64,000 nucleotides of DNA, from contig NZ_JBHULT010000010.1 of assembly GCF_042684505.1 (NCBI RefSeq), positions 1 through 64,000 on the forward strand, given 5' to 3'. Shown here piece after piece: positions 26,851 to 36,019 of this stretch. Source of the DNA: Salinimicrobium flavum (GTDB lineage: Bacteria > Bacteroidota > Bacteroidia > Flavobacteriales > Flavobacteriaceae). Position 1 is the stretch's first letter; every line of letters begins with the position of its first letter. Position numbers and translations under genes: made by a program. The notes beneath the pieces are model-generated. The model was not told the DNA's origin. It did no database searches and was given only the letters and a program-made list of their open reading frames with translations.

Positions 26851-27219
26851 TTATAGGGTGTAGAAAATATAAGGAAAGTAAATGATCGCCCCAATGATGA
26901 CTGCGATCACTGCGGCAAAGAAAACAGCGCCGGCAGCTACGTCTTTAATCACCCCTATCTTCACATGAAAATCTGGATGCACAAAATCTGCAATGTTCTC
27001 TACAGCTGTATTGAGTCCTTCAGAACACATCACAAGACCAATAGCCAGCAGCTGGAACATCCATTCTGTAGCGGTAATGTCAAAATAAAATCCGGCGATG
27101 GTGACCAGGATGGCCAGGACAAGCTGCACCTGGATACTGGGCTCATGTTTGATCAACAGCCACGCACCTTTTATAGCATAACCACCTCCACGAATACGGC
27201 CGGTGATAAAATCATACAT
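26851..27219 (-). CDS. dgkA: Diacylglycerol kinase / undecaprenol-type kinase, DgkA family
   Basis: The 122-residue protein has three membrane spans. ALIKHEPSIQVQLVLAILV is replaced here by WLLIKHEPSIQVQLVLAIL, and the catalytic family motif EGLNTAVENIADFV is intact with its Glu and Asn. It phosphorylates diacylglycerol or undecaprenol at the inner membrane. The start (27219) abuts the tpx stop (27220), so both are one transcript. Confidence 0.9.
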   Translation of the reverse strand: MYDFITGRIRGGGYAIKGAWLLIKHEPSIQVQLVLAILVTIAGFYFDITATEWMFQLLAIGLVMCSEGLNTAVENIADFVHPDFHVKIGVIKDVAAGAVFFAAVIAVIIGAIIYFPYIFYTL

Positions 27220-27720
27220 TTATAACAGCGTTTTTAGGGCTTCGAGATAATCAGGCTCCTGATTGATCTCCTTTACCTGTTCGGTGTACAGGATCTTCCC
27301 GGTTTCATCAAGAACGATCACCACTCTGGATAACAGTCCCTCCCAGGGGCCATCAATCATTTCCAGACCATAATCCTTTCCGAAGTTTCGCTCTCTGAAA
27401 TCTGAGAGGTTGATAATATTGGAAAGTTCGTTCTCTTTCTTGAAACGTTCCTGGGCGAAAGGCAGGTCCCGCGAAATATTAAGTAACACCACGTTATCCA
27501 TCTCGGTTACCTTCTGGCTGAAATTACGAACAGAGGTCGCACAAAAATTGGTATCAATACTCGGGAAAATATTCATGACAACACGTTTGCCCTTATAATC
27601 CTGAAGGGTGGCAACGCTGAGATCAGATTTAAGCAGTTCAAAATGAGGTGCCCTTTCTCCTTTTTCTGGCAGATGTCCATAAGTGGTAACAGGTTTTCCT
27701 TTGAACGTAATTTGTGACAT
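27220..27720 (-). CDS. tpx: Thiol peroxidase (Tpx), single-cysteine form
   Basis: The 166-residue Tpx-type peroxiredoxin has the family opening FKGKPVTTYGHLPEKGERAP and a peroxidatic C60 in SIDTNFCATSVRNFS. In the usual atypical two-Cys Tpx a resolving Cys sits in an RFCGAE-like helix; here that site reads RFKKEN, and C60 is the only cysteine of the whole protein. It must therefore be recycled through an outside thiol. It reduces hydroperoxides in the cytosol. It is co-transcribed with dgkA. Confidence 0.9.
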   Translation of the reverse strand: MSQITFKGKPVTTYGHLPEKGERAPHFELLKSDLSVATLQDYKGKRVVMNIFPSIDTNFCATSVRNFSQKVTEMDNVVLLNISRDLPFAQERFKKENELSNIINLSDFRERNFGKDYGLEMIDGPWEGLLSRVVIVLDETGKILYTEQVKEINQEPDYLEALKTLL

Positions 27721-27797
27721 ATTCTCTATAATTGGTGGTTGAGCTATTAAATTTATAATATTAGAGGCTGGCTTTTACTAAAATTATCATAAAACAA

Positions 27798-27832
27798 CTA
27801 AGGCTGCTTTTTCTTTTTAAAAGCAGCCTTAG
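27798..27832 (-). terminator. Hairpin terminator of the peroxiredoxin-thioredoxin operon
   Basis: A perfect 14-bp inverted repeat (27798-27811 with 27819-27832) encloses a 7-base loop, 23 bases past the DUF6952 stop on the minus strand, followed by a TTGTTTT tail. It separates this operon from tpx-dgkA. Confidence 0.75.
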
Positions 27833-27854
27833 AACTGGGTTATGTATCAGGGTT

Positions 27855-28103
27855 TTATTTGTCTATAGACCCCAAAACCTTTTTCATGAAACCGTTTGCC
27901 GCGTCACGTTCGGGCACACCGTCTTCGATCATCTTTTGAACTTCAATTGCGCCACAAATGTTGCTGATCAATTCCCCTATAACATCCATTTCCTCATCAG
28001 TCACCGTGCGGTGTTCAGAAAAGGATTCTAAAACTTCAAGGGTATTTTCCAGTTTCTGCAGCTCGTTGTTCTTTTGAAGATGTCTAATTACTGGTAACTT
28101 CAT
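27855..28103 (-). CDS. DUF6952-type small helical protein
   Basis: The 82-residue, highly helical acidic protein opens MKLPVIRHLQKNNELQKLEN and ends GFMKKVLGSIDK. I match it to the small family usually found right after the peroxiredoxin and thioredoxin genes in Flavobacteriia; its function is unknown. Its start lies 20 bases inside the thioredoxin gene in a different frame, which suggests coupled translation and a role in the same redox operon. Confidence 0.75.
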   Translation of the reverse strand: MKLPVIRHLQKNNELQKLENTLEVLESFSEHRTVTDEEMDVIGELISNICGAIEVQKMIEDGVPERDAANGFMKKVLGSIDK

Positions 28104-28395
28104 TCACTAGATCTTTTAAAAGTTCAAACTTATTGGTCTGCACCTGGTTAACTAAAGCTCCGTTCTTGAAGCTGGCAAAAGTGGGTAAATTGTCCACTTT
28201 GGCCAGTTTTCTGGATTCAGGAAATTTTTCTGCATCAACCAGGAGAAAGGTCGCATTCTCATTTTCAGCGGCAAGTTTTTTGAACTTGGGTTTCATCACC
28301 CTGCAGTTTCCACACCAACCTGCCATGTATTGTACCACAACAGTGTCGTTCTCAGAGACTACTTCCGCTAAATTATCATTTGTCAATTCTCTCAT
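28084..28395 (-). CDS. Thioredoxin-family protein with a WCGNC active site
   Basis: The 103-residue single-domain thioredoxin fold has an active site C28-G-N-C31 in YMAGWCGNCRVMKP in place of the usual CGPC, and the cis-Pro loop in KVDNLPTFASFKNG. It is cytosolic, with no signal peptide. It lies 11 bases after the peroxiredoxin gene and is the likely reductant for it, and perhaps for the one-Cys Tpx nearby. The Pro-to-Asn change should shift the redox potential; that is inference. Confidence 0.9.
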   Translation of the reverse strand: MRELTNDNLAEVVSENDTVVVQYMAGWCGNCRVMKPKFKKLAAENENATFLLVDAEKFPESRKLAKVDNLPTFASFKNGALVNQVQTNKFELLKDLVNEVTSN

Positions 28396-28406
28396 CGTGC
28401 TGCTTT

Positions 28407-29045
28407 TTAATTAGAGCTTAAATATGAAGCAACTCCATTACGGTTGGCATTCATCGCTTCTTTACCTTCTTCCCAGTTTGCAGGACAAACTTCTCCTTTT
28501 TCCTGTACGTGAGAATAAGCATCTATTAATCTGATGAATTCCTTCACATTCCTTCCAAGAGGCATGTGGTTCACACTTTCGTGGAATACTGTGCCTTCCT
28601 CGTCAATAAGGTAAGTGGCTCGGTAAGTTACATTGTCTCCTTCAACAGTATAAACACCGGTTTCTTCATTATAATTTTCATTGGTAATATCAAGTATACC
28701 CAATTGGTTTGCAAGGTTCCTGTTTGAATCTGCAAGGATTGGATAAGTTACTCCTTCAATTCCACCATCATCTTTTGGGGTATTAAGCCATGCAAAGTGA
28801 ACCTCTGCGGTATCACACGAGGCACCTATTACCATTACATTTCTTTTTTCAAATTCCCCAAGAGCATCCTGAAATGCATGCAACTCAGTTGGGCAAACGA
28901 AAGTAAAGTCTTTTGGGTACCAGAAAAGCAAAACTTTTTTACCATTGTTCTTTGCTTCTTCAAACACGTTGATCTTAAAAGTATCACCCATGTCATTCAT
29001 TGCGTTCACTTCAAGATTCGGGAATTTCTTTCCTACTAATGCCAT
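28407..29045 (-). CDS. Typical two-Cys peroxiredoxin (AhpC/Prx1 type)
   Basis: The 212-residue protein has the peroxidatic C51 in DFTFVCPTELHAF and the resolving C187 in GEVCPANW, the standard pair. It removes hydrogen peroxide and organic peroxides in the cytosol. It is the first gene of a three-gene transcript (peroxiredoxin, thioredoxin, DUF6952) with a perfect -7 box upstream at 29085-29092 and a strong hairpin at the end. I see no operator for an oxidative-stress regulator. Confidence 0.92.
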   Translation of the reverse strand: MALVGKKFPNLEVNAMNDMGDTFKINVFEEAKNNGKKVLLFWYPKDFTFVCPTELHAFQDALGEFEKRNVMVIGASCDTAEVHFAWLNTPKDDGGIEGVTYPILADSNRNLANQLGILDITNENYNEETGVYTVEGDNVTYRATYLIDEEGTVFHESVNHMPLGRNVKEFIRLIDAYSHVQEKGEVCPANWEEGKEAMNANRNGVASYLSSN

Positions 29046-29084
29046 ATTGTTTTTATTTTTAGATTATTGATTATTTTACTGGTG

Positions 29085-29092
29085 CAAAGATA
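29085..29092 (-). promoter_or_regulatory. TAnnTTTG -7 box for the peroxiredoxin operon
   Basis: TATCTTTG on the minus strand, 39 bases before the ATG at 29045. No TTG is found at the -33 position. Confidence 0.5.
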
Positions 29093-29187
29093 AAAACTAA
29101 GCACAGAGAGACTCTTCTTACAGATTTTTAATTTTTATCTGACAATAGGTTTTGGTGATAGTGTTTTAAATTTTGAATAAAATAAAA

Positions 29188-30672
29188 CTATGCAGTAGCG
29201 GTTTTGTTATTCAACTGGCGGATCTTGATATTGAATGCTGCAAAAATGAGGGTCATAAAAGGACTTAGGTAATTAAAGATCGCATACACAAAATAGGAAG
29301 CCACAGGCACTCCTAACACCCCGCTGTGATAGGCGCCACAGGTATTCCAGGGAACGAGTACCGATGTTACGGTACCGGAATCTTCAAGGGTACGGCTCAA
29401 ATTCTCGGGCGCCAGATTTTTGTCCCGGTATGCTTTTGCGAACATTTTACCCGGAACTACGATAGCCAGGTATTGATCTGAAGCCGTGGCGTTAAGTGCA
29501 AGACAGCTGACCACTGTGCTCGTAAATAAGCCGAAGGTGGTATGGAAAAGGTTTAGCAAGGCACGGCTAATTGCTGCCAATGCCCCTATAGCATCCATGA
29601 TCCCTCCAAATACCATCGCACAGATAATTAACCAGATAGTTCCTAACATTCCTGCCATCCCACCTGAAGAGAACAGGTCGTTAAGTTGTTCATTTTCTGT
29701 AGTGACAGAGGTATCAATGGTGATGGCATTCATAATGCCTTTATAGGCTGCTTCAAAGTTTAGGGTTTCAGATCCGGCAACTTCTGCAACCACTCCGGGT
29801 TGAAAGAAAAGTGCAGCAACGGCTCCAAGTAAAGTTCCCAGTAATAAAGCGATCAACGGAGGGGTCTTTTTAATGATTAGTACGATCACTAGAAGAGGTA
29901 CTGCAAAAAGCCACCCACTAATATTAAAAGATTTTTCAATGGAATTCAATATGGAAGCGGTATCTGCAGTTCCCGATGGTTCAATAGTGAAACCAAGAAT
30001 TATAAAAACGATAAGGGTGATTGAGATAGTAGGAACCGTGGTAAGGGTCATGTACCTAATGTGGGTAAAAAGATCTGTGCCGGCCATGGCAGGGGCAAGA
30101 TTGGTGGTGTCACTAAGGGGGGAAAGTTTGTCCCCGAAATAAGCTCCGGATAGGATCGCACCTGCTGTCATTCCAACAGATATTCCAAGGGCTTCTGCAA
30201 TACCAATCAGCGCGATCCCTACGGTAGCCGAAGTGGTCCAGCTGCTTCCCGTAGCCACTGAGATCACAGAACAAATGATCACGCAGGCAGCCAAAAATAT
30301 GGTAGGATTCAGGATCTGGAGACCATAATAGATCATGGTAGGAATGATCCCACTAATTAACCAGGTTCCTGCCAGAGACCCCACCATTAAAAGTATCAGT
30401 ATAGCACCGGTTGTAGATTTAATATTCAGGGCTACCTCCTCTATCATTTTATCAAATGATACTTTGTTGAAGATCCCAATGATGGCCGCCACTGCACCTC
30501 CCATTAGGAGGATAAACTGATTGGAGCCGCTAAGGGCATCGTCTCCATAAACAAAAACATTATAGGCAAGCATGCCGATCAGGGCAAAGACAGGGAACAA
30601 AGCTTCCCAAATATTCAGTTCCTTATTCTCAATAATTTCTTCGCTGTCTTTAATGAACTTTTCGTCTTCCAT
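29188..30672 (-). CDS. nhaC: NhaC-family Na+/H+ antiporter
   Basis: The 494-residue membrane protein has about 11-12 spans. Family signatures include SVATGSSWTTSATVGIALIG, SGAYFGDKLSPLSDTTNLAPA (conserved polar loop of NhaC) and GTVTSVLVPWNTCGAYHSG. It exchanges sodium for protons and supports pH and salt balance, as expected in a marine organism. It is transcribed alone. Confidence 0.9.
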   Translation of the reverse strand: MEDEKFIKDSEEIIENKELNIWEALFPVFALIGMLAYNVFVYGDDALSGSNQFILLMGGAVAAIIGIFNKVSFDKMIEEVALNIKSTTGAILILLMVGSLAGTWLISGIIPTMIYYGLQILNPTIFLAACVIICSVISVATGSSWTTSATVGIALIGIAEALGISVGMTAGAILSGAYFGDKLSPLSDTTNLAPAMAGTDLFTHIRYMTLTTVPTISITLIVFIILGFTIEPSGTADTASILNSIEKSFNISGWLFAVPLLVIVLIIKKTPPLIALLLGTLLGAVAALFFQPGVVAEVAGSETLNFEAAYKGIMNAITIDTSVTTENEQLNDLFSSGGMAGMLGTIWLIICAMVFGGIMDAIGALAAISRALLNLFHTTFGLFTSTVVSCLALNATASDQYLAIVVPGKMFAKAYRDKNLAPENLSRTLEDSGTVTSVLVPWNTCGAYHSGVLGVPVASYFVYAIFNYLSPFMTLIFAAFNIKIRQLNNKTATA

Positions 30673-30785
30673 GTAACGGGGGGATGTGGTTTTGAGCCTG
30701 TAATGTTACGATTTTTCAGGAAGAGTTAAAAGAGCCGGCAGGAAGTTTGAGACCAAATCGCTATTAATCAGGACAATTCCTGTAA

Positions 30786-30819
30786 AAAGAAAAAGCGGAT
30801 AGCTTAAAAACCCATCCGC
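30786..30819 (-). terminator. Terminator after deoC-deoD
   Basis: On the minus strand GCGGAT pairs with ATCCGC across a 13-base loop and is followed directly by TTTTTCTTTTT. It begins 20 bases past the deoD stop, a textbook intrinsic terminator layout. Confidence 0.75.
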
Positions 30820-30838
30820 CAGAATTTGTTATTAGAAT

Positions 30839-31540
30839 TTAATCGCCCAATTCCAGTGCGATCTCTACCATTTCGCTAAAAGTGCTTTCCCTTTCCTTGG
30901 TAGTGGTTTTTTCACCTGTTACAAGGGAATCTGAAATGGTTAGCAGGGAGAGAGCATTTACCCCGTGTTTTGCTGCGATAGTATATAAACCCGAAGATTC
31001 CATCTCTACGCAAAGGACTCCAAATTTAGACCATTTTTGATAAGATTCGAATTCATCTGCGTAAAATTCATCACTTGTCAATACGTTTCCTGCTTTCACT
31101 TCAATTCCTTTTTCCCGGGCCAGTTCAATGGCCCTCTGAAAGAGTGTGAAACTGGCAGTAGGAGCAAAGTCAGCTCCCTGGAATCTTGCCTGGTTGATAC
31201 CTGATGTAGAAGACGCAGCCATGGCGATCACGATATCACGGATTTTAACGCTCTTCTGATAAGAGCCTGCACTGCCCACCCTGATCAGGTTCTTTACATT
31301 ATATTCATTGATCAATTCATGGGCGTAGATCGAAATGGAAGGTACTCCCATTCCAGTGCCCTGAACTGATATCCTTTTTCCTTTGTAGGTTCCGGTATAC
31401 CCAAACATATTACGAACCTTGTTGTAACAGGTAATTTCTTTAAGATAGGTGTCTGCTATCCATTTTGCCCGTAAGGGGTCTCCCGGTAATAAAACTGTTT
31501 CTGCTATATCCCCTTTCCGGGCTTCAATGTGAATACTCAT
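30839..31540 (-). CDS. deoD: Purine nucleoside phosphorylase, DeoD type
   Basis: The 233-residue protein has the hexameric PNP signatures: [47 protein letters not shown] (phosphate site), and [19 protein letters not shown] (ribose contact). It splits purine (deoxy)nucleosides to base and (deoxy)ribose 1-phosphate. The ATG overlaps the deoC stop by 4 bases, which couples their translation: DeoD feeds deoxyribose phosphate towards DeoC. Confidence 0.93.
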   Translation of the reverse strand: MSIHIEARKGDIAETVLLPGDPLRAKWIADTYLKEITCYNKVRNMFGYTGTYKGKRISVQGTGMGVPSISIYAHELINEYNVKNLIRVGSAGSYQKSVKIRDIVIAMAASSTSGINQARFQGADFAPTASFTLFQRAIELAREKGIEVKAGNVLTSDEFYADEFESYQKWSKFGVLCVEMESSGLYTIAAKHGVNALSLLTISDSLVTGEKTTTKERESTFSEMVEIALELGD

Positions 31541-32190
31541 CCGTTTAATTCCTTTACTATTGATACTCCTGAAGAAGTTCCTATTCGTTCTACTCCGGCT
31601 TCTATATAAGATAAAGCCATATCTAAATTCTTTATTCCCCCCGAGGCTTTTAATTTTGCCTGCCCGTTGACAGCCGATTTCATCAAAGCGATATTTTCCA
31701 AACTTGCCCCGTCATTTCCAAATCCTGTGGAGGTCTTTACGTAATCTGCCTTTGCTTTAACTGCGATCTCGCTGGCTATAACAATTTCTTGCCGCGTGAG
31801 ATAACAGGTTTCAATGATCACTTTTAATACAAGATCTCCTATCGCTTCTTTAATAGCAGTTATCTCCTGTTCAACCTTTTTAAGATTTTTTGATTTTAGT
31901 TCCCCAATATTGATCACCATGTCCACTTCTTCAGCACCTTCTTTTACCGCCTGTTTTGCTTCAAAGACCTTGGCCGGGGTTGACATTGCACCTAAAGGAA
32001 AACCTACTACGGTACATACTTTGACATTAGAGCCGGCGAGATTTTTTTTCGCCAGGCTAACATAACCACTGTTCACACAAACTGAAAAGAAATTATATTC
32101 TTTAGCCTCCTCACAAAGTTTGATAATGTCGGCTTCTGTAGCAGTGGCTTTCAGGATCGTGTGATCTATAAATTTGTTGATTTCTATCAT
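31537..32190 (-). CDS. deoC: Deoxyribose-phosphate aldolase
   Basis: The 217-residue TIM barrel has the Schiff-base K152 in [11 protein letters not shown], a second conserved Lys in [12 protein letters not shown], and the IIETCYL strand. It cleaves deoxyribose 5-phosphate to glyceraldehyde 3-phosphate and acetaldehyde. It is the first gene of the deoC-deoD salvage pair. The -7-like sequence upstream (CATTTTTG) has one mismatch. Between it and the next gene lies a long folded element (32338-32448). Confidence 0.93.
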   Translation of the reverse strand: MIEINKFIDHTILKATATEADIIKLCEEAKEYNFFSVCVNSGYVSLAKKNLAGSNVKVCTVVGFPLGAMSTPAKVFEAKQAVKEGAEEVDMVINIGELKSKNLKKVEQEITAIKEAIGDLVLKVIIETCYLTRQEIVIASEIAVKAKADYVKTSTGFGNDGASLENIALMKSAVNGQAKLKASGGIKNLDMALSYIEAGVERIGTSSGVSIVKELNG

Positions 32191-32337
32191 AAAAAAATTA
32201 TTGATTGCAAAAATGAGATATGATATTTGCCTGTGTTATGACCCTGGTCACTTCAGGCAGGTTTAGAAAAACTTCAATTTGGCAAAACCTCACAAATATA
32301 ATTAAACCCGCTTTGTTTTCTTGGGAAAAAGCAAAAA

Positions 32338-32448
32338 AAGGCCGTTCAAAAAGAGGTTTTTTGGTGAAGTGATTATTCAGGAGTTCAGGTTCAATAGTTT
32401 AAACCTGAGCTACGAAAAATTAAAAACCTTATTTTTTTGAACAGCCTT
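32338..32448. other. Long imperfect inverted repeat with an inner stem-loop
   Basis: AAGGCCGTTCAAAAA at 32338-32352 pairs (14 of 15) with 32434-32448. After a short bulge the pairing goes on (GAGGTTTTT with AAAAACCTT at 32422-32430), and a 7-bp inner stem (32385-32391 with 32402-32408) closes a small loop. The whole can fold into one hairpin of about 110 bases. It lies past the stop of the minus-strand PLP gene and before deoC. It may be a terminator or attenuator, a structured RNA, or a small inverted-repeat element; the sequence alone does not decide. Confidence 0.5.
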
Positions 32449-32471
32449 GAAAATTCCTTTTTTGACCAGGC

Positions 32472-33671
32472 TTAAAGGATATTCAACTCCTTCATACAGC
32501 TATGCATCATTTCATAAGTGCGTTCAATATCGTTGTCCAACCCTATAGAGAACCTGATGATCCCATCTGTTAAGCCCATTTCTTTCTGTTCATCTTCAGG
32601 AATTTCTGAAGAAGTAGAAGTTCCCGGTGCACTGAACAAGGTTTTATAGAACCCAAGGCTTACTGCCAGATATCCAAGGTTCTTCTGCTGCATTAGTTCC
32701 ATTAACTCATTGGCTTTGTCGAGAGAACCGGCATCTACTACCAGCATTCCTCCAAAGCCGTATTCCTCGTTCATCATGCTCTTATAAAGCTCGTGACTAG
32801 GATGGCTTTTTAATCCTGGATAGACCGTTCTAAGTCCGTCAGCTTCAAATTTTTCGGCCAGATAAAGCGCATTTTTGCTGTGTTGTTTGATCCTGATGTG
32901 AAGGGTGCGAAGGTTCTTCAGTATAGAAGCCGCGCGTAAACTGTCCATGGTAGGTCCCAGCAGCATATTTGCCCCGTCGTTCACACTTCTTAGAGCGTTG
33001 ATGAAATCCTGGGTTCCGCAGGTAACACCACCCACTGTATCACTGCTACCGTTAATGAATTTTGTAAGACTGTGGATCACTACGTCTGCACCGAGTTCTT
33101 TAGGAGAGATCGCCAGCGGTGAAAAAGTATTATCTACAACCAGTTGTAAGTTATGTTTTTTAGCTATTTCTGAAAGCTTCGCAATATCTGCGACCTCCAG
33201 AAGAGGGTTGCTTACCGCTTCACAATACAGCACTTTGGTGCTGGGAGTGATGGCCGCTTCCACTTTGTCAAGATCTGTAATGTCCACAAAGGAAGTTTTA
33301 ATGTCCAGACGCGGAGCAAAATTTTTAAGAAAGGCATAAGTTCCGCCATAGATGGTACGGCTTGAAACAATATGGTCACCGGCCTGGCATAACTGCAGCA
33401 GGGCAGGAGTGATAGCACCCATTCCGCTTGCTGCTACGTTCGCTGCCTCGGTGCCTTCCATTGCTGCGAGTGCTTCTCCTAAATAGAGGTTGGAAGGAGA
33501 AGAGTGGCGGGAATATAAGTAACAGCCTTCGGCGTTACCTTCGAAGGTGTCAAACATTGTTTTTGCTGAGAGAAAGGTATAGGTAGAGGAATCAGAAATA
33601 CTGGGATTCACTCCTCCAAATTCTCCAAAATACTGTAAGTCCTGGATCTTATCTGCCGGTTTAAATTTCAT
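32472..33671 (-). CDS. Trans-sulfuration-type PLP enzyme (methionine gamma-lyase / cystathionine gamma-synthase family)
   Basis: The 399-residue fold-type-I enzyme has the PLP-binding K204 in VIHSLTKFINGSSD, YSRHSSPSNLYLGEALAAMEGTE with the Tyr/Arg phosphate clamp, and VVDNTFSPL with the cofactor Asp. The SSD after the lysine loop and CGTQ are family features. It acts on a gamma-substituted amino acid, most often methionine or cystathionine. It starts divergently from an Lrp regulator 157 bases away, so control by that regulator, perhaps in response to an amino acid, is likely. Substrate not resolved. Confidence 0.85.
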   Translation of the reverse strand: MKFKPADKIQDLQYFGEFGGVNPSISDSSTYTFLSAKTMFDTFEGNAEGCYLYSRHSSPSNLYLGEALAAMEGTEAANVAASGMGAITPALLQLCQAGDHIVSSRTIYGGTYAFLKNFAPRLDIKTSFVDITDLDKVEAAITPSTKVLYCEAVSNPLLEVADIAKLSEIAKKHNLQLVVDNTFSPLAISPKELGADVVIHSLTKFINGSSDTVGGVTCGTQDFINALRSVNDGANMLLGPTMDSLRAASILKNLRTLHIRIKQHSKNALYLAEKFEADGLRTVYPGLKSHPSHELYKSMMNEEYGFGGMLVVDAGSLDKANELMELMQQKNLGYLAVSLGFYKTLFSAPGTSTSSEIPEDEQKEMGLTDGIIRFSIGLDNDIERTYEMMHSCMKELNIL

Positions 33672-33827
33672 GATGTTTTAATTTTATTCAATTCAAAGTA
33701 AAGAAGTATTAGAAAGAAAATCAATGATAATATTCATATACGGAAAAATAACCTGAAAAAAAGATTATTTATAGATATTGTATCCGGAGTTTAGGCGAAA
33801 AACTCTATTTTAACGAAAAATTTACAG

Positions 33828-34286
33828 ATGCAACTCGACAGTATAGATAAAAAACTACTTGCACTGCTGCAGGAAGATTCAAAAAAGACAAACAAGGAAT
33901 TGGCCGGAAAACTCGGTCTCTCGATCACTGCTGTTTATGAAAGAATAAGGAAACTGGAGAGGGCAGATGTTATCTCAAAATATGTAGCGCTCGTAAAACC
34001 CGATAAAGTCGAACGCTCCTTTACGGCTTTTTGCCAGATCAAACTTGTGCAGCATACCAAGAAAAACGTCACCGGCTTTGAAAGCCAGGTAACAAAATTA
34101 AATGAGGTGCTGGAAGTATTCCACGTTAGTGGGGAATATGATTATATCCTCAAAGTCATGGTGAAGGATATGGAGGCTTACCGGGAGTTCATGCTCAACA
34201 AACTCACCGCCCTCGAACACATTGGTAGTACGCAAAGTACTTTTGTGATTAGCCCTGTTAAGAACACGACGCTTCTAAGCGTTTAA
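33828..34286 (+). CDS. Lrp/AsnC-family transcriptional regulator
   Basis: The 152-residue protein has the Lrp N-terminal helix-turn-helix (LDSIDKKLLALLQEDSKKTNKELAGKLGLSITAVYERIRKLE) and the ligand-binding RAM domain with VLEVFHVSGEYDYILKVMV. It should form octamers and sense an amino acid. It diverges from the trans-sulfuration-type gene and is the likely regulator of it. The aminotransferase cluster on the other side (from 34712) is a second possible target. Confidence 0.92.
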   Translation: MQLDSIDKKLLALLQEDSKKTNKELAGKLGLSITAVYERIRKLERADVISKYVALVKPDKVERSFTAFCQIKLVQHTKKNVTGFESQVTKLNEVLEVFHVSGEYDYILKVMVKDMEAYREFMLNKLTALEHIGSTQSTFVISPVKNTTLLSV

Positions 34287-34711
34287 ATGGTTCCGGGTTT
34301 AATGTTTAAGGTTTATGGTGATTGAACCGCAACTCTTACCAGGTAACAGGCTTCCGGCACCTTCTCAAAACTTAATACTACCCTTCTATTTTCATAAAAA
34401 TCGCCACATCCGATTCCAGATTCAAAAGTTATAACTGTCCTGTTAAAAAATTTTCTTTTAGGAATTTATGGCAGAGTAAAGAGTTGATTTTCAGAGAGAT
34501 GAAATATTCATAAATGTCTTTGTATATAAGTGAAATATAATCAAAAAGCATAGGAATTAATTGATATTTTCCGAATCATGGATCAAAAAAATTGAATTAA
34601 ATCGAAATTGTTGTATATTAACGAACCGCTTGACCCGGAGTTGATCATTCGATCCTCATAGGTTAAAGGCCTTTTATTATCTCGAATTATCCCAAAGAAC
34701 AACTCAAACTT
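34287..34711. other. Regulatory-size gap before the aminotransferase cluster
   Basis: 425 AT-rich bases without a credible gene. TTG motifs and a TATATTAA near 34613-34620 could be part of a promoter, but no perfect TAnnTTTG box or clear dyad is seen. It precedes the unusual seven-gene cluster. Confidence 0.35.
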
Positions 34712-36019
34712 ATGACCGAACAGCATACCCGATCTCAGGAACTCCTTAACAGGAGAAAAAACATAGTAGCCAATGGCGTAGGTGTATTTAATACAGCTAC
34801 TGTAAAAGAGGCCAAAGGAGCCATAATAACCGATGTAGATGGCAATGAATTAATTGATTTTGCAGGAGGAATAGGTGTGGTTAATGCAGGTCATTGCCCC
34901 GAACCCGTGGTAGAGGCTATACGTGAGCAGGCAGGAAAATATCTTCATACCAGTTTCAATGTAGTGACTTATGAGCCGTACATTCAACTTTGTGAGGAAC
35001 TGGCGGAGATACTCCCGCACGGCGATAAAACAAAGGTAATGCTAATTAGCACCGGGGCAGAAGCTGTTGAAAATGCTGTCAAAATAGCAAGACAAGCTAC
35101 GAAAAGACCCGCTGTTTTATGTTTTACTGAAGCTTATCATGGTCGAACTTTATTGGGCATGAGTCTAACCAGTAAAGTCAACTACAAATTCTCATCGGGA
35201 CCTTTCGCGCCTGAAGTATACCGGATCCCTTTTCCGAATTTCTATAAATATCATGGCTCCCAGGACATGGAGGAATTTGTGGATACAGAATTGAACCGCC
35301 TAAAAGAAAGCGCCCATAGCATGGTAGATGTTAACAGTGTGGCGGCGATTATCATTGAACCTATACAGGGAGAAGGAGGATTTAATCCTGTCCCTAAGCG
35401 TTACCTCGAAGGCTTGAGAGCATTTTGTGATGAACATGGAGTTCTCCTTATTATGGACGAGATCCAAAGTGGATTTTGCCGTACAGGGCATTGGGCGAGC
35501 TGGCAACATTACAATGTCCAGCCAGACATAAGCACCTATGCAAAATCATTGGGCTCTGGATTACCTATAGCTGCTGTAGTGGGTAGGGCCGAGATCATGG
35601 ACGCCGCCGGTCCGGGAACTATAGGAGGAACCTATATAGGAAGTCCAATTTGCTGCGTGGCCGCATCTGCAACCATTCAATTCATGAAAGACAATGACCT
35701 TAATGAACGGGCCCTTCATATTGGAAAGATCATTACAGACCGAATGGAAAATCTGAAGGAAGAATTACCCGAAATTGGCGATGTAAGAGGAATAGGGGCT
35801 ATGATAGGGATTGAGCTGGTAAAGGATAACGACCCTGGCCAACCTCACACTGAACTATGTGACAAGGTTGTAAAAGGATGTTCGGCAGAAGGCCTGATAC
35901 TTTTAAGTGCCGGAACCTTTAAAAATGTCATCAGGATACTTTCACCTCTTGTGATAACCGATGAGCAATTAAATACAAGTTTGGATATTCTGGAAAAGCA
36001 GATAAGAGAAAATATCTGA
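34712..36019 (+). CDS. Class III aminotransferase, GABA-transaminase type
   Basis: The 435-residue fold-type-I enzyme has the PLP lysine K278 in STYAKSLGSGLPI, LLIMDEIQSGFCRTG with the cofactor Asp249, IISTGAEAVENAVKIAR and EPIQGEGGFNPVP. These fit GabT and related 4-aminobutyrate, 5-aminovalerate or putrescine transaminases; the exact amine cannot be told. It is the first gene of the cluster and lies 118 bases before the amidase. With the aldehyde dehydrogenase at 43500 it could turn a terminal amine into an acid through a semialdehyde. Confidence 0.88.
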   Translation: MTEQHTRSQELLNRRKNIVANGVGVFNTATVKEAKGAIITDVDGNELIDFAGGIGVVNAGHCPEPVVEAIREQAGKYLHTSFNVVTYEPYIQLCEELAEILPHGDKTKVMLISTGAEAVENAVKIARQATKRPAVLCFTEAYHGRTLLGMSLTSKVNYKFSSGPFAPEVYRIPFPNFYKYHGSQDMEEFVDTELNRLKESAHSMVDVNSVAAIIIEPIQGEGGFNPVPKRYLEGLRAFCDEHGVLLIMDEIQSGFCRTGHWASWQHYNVQPDISTYAKSLGSGLPIAAVVGRAEIMDAAGPGTIGGTYIGSPICCVAASATIQFMKDNDLNERALHIGKIITDRMENLKEELPEIGDVRGIGAMIGIELVKDNDPGQPHTELCDKVVKGCSAEGLILLSAGTFKNVIRILSPLVITDEQLNTSLDILEKQIRENI

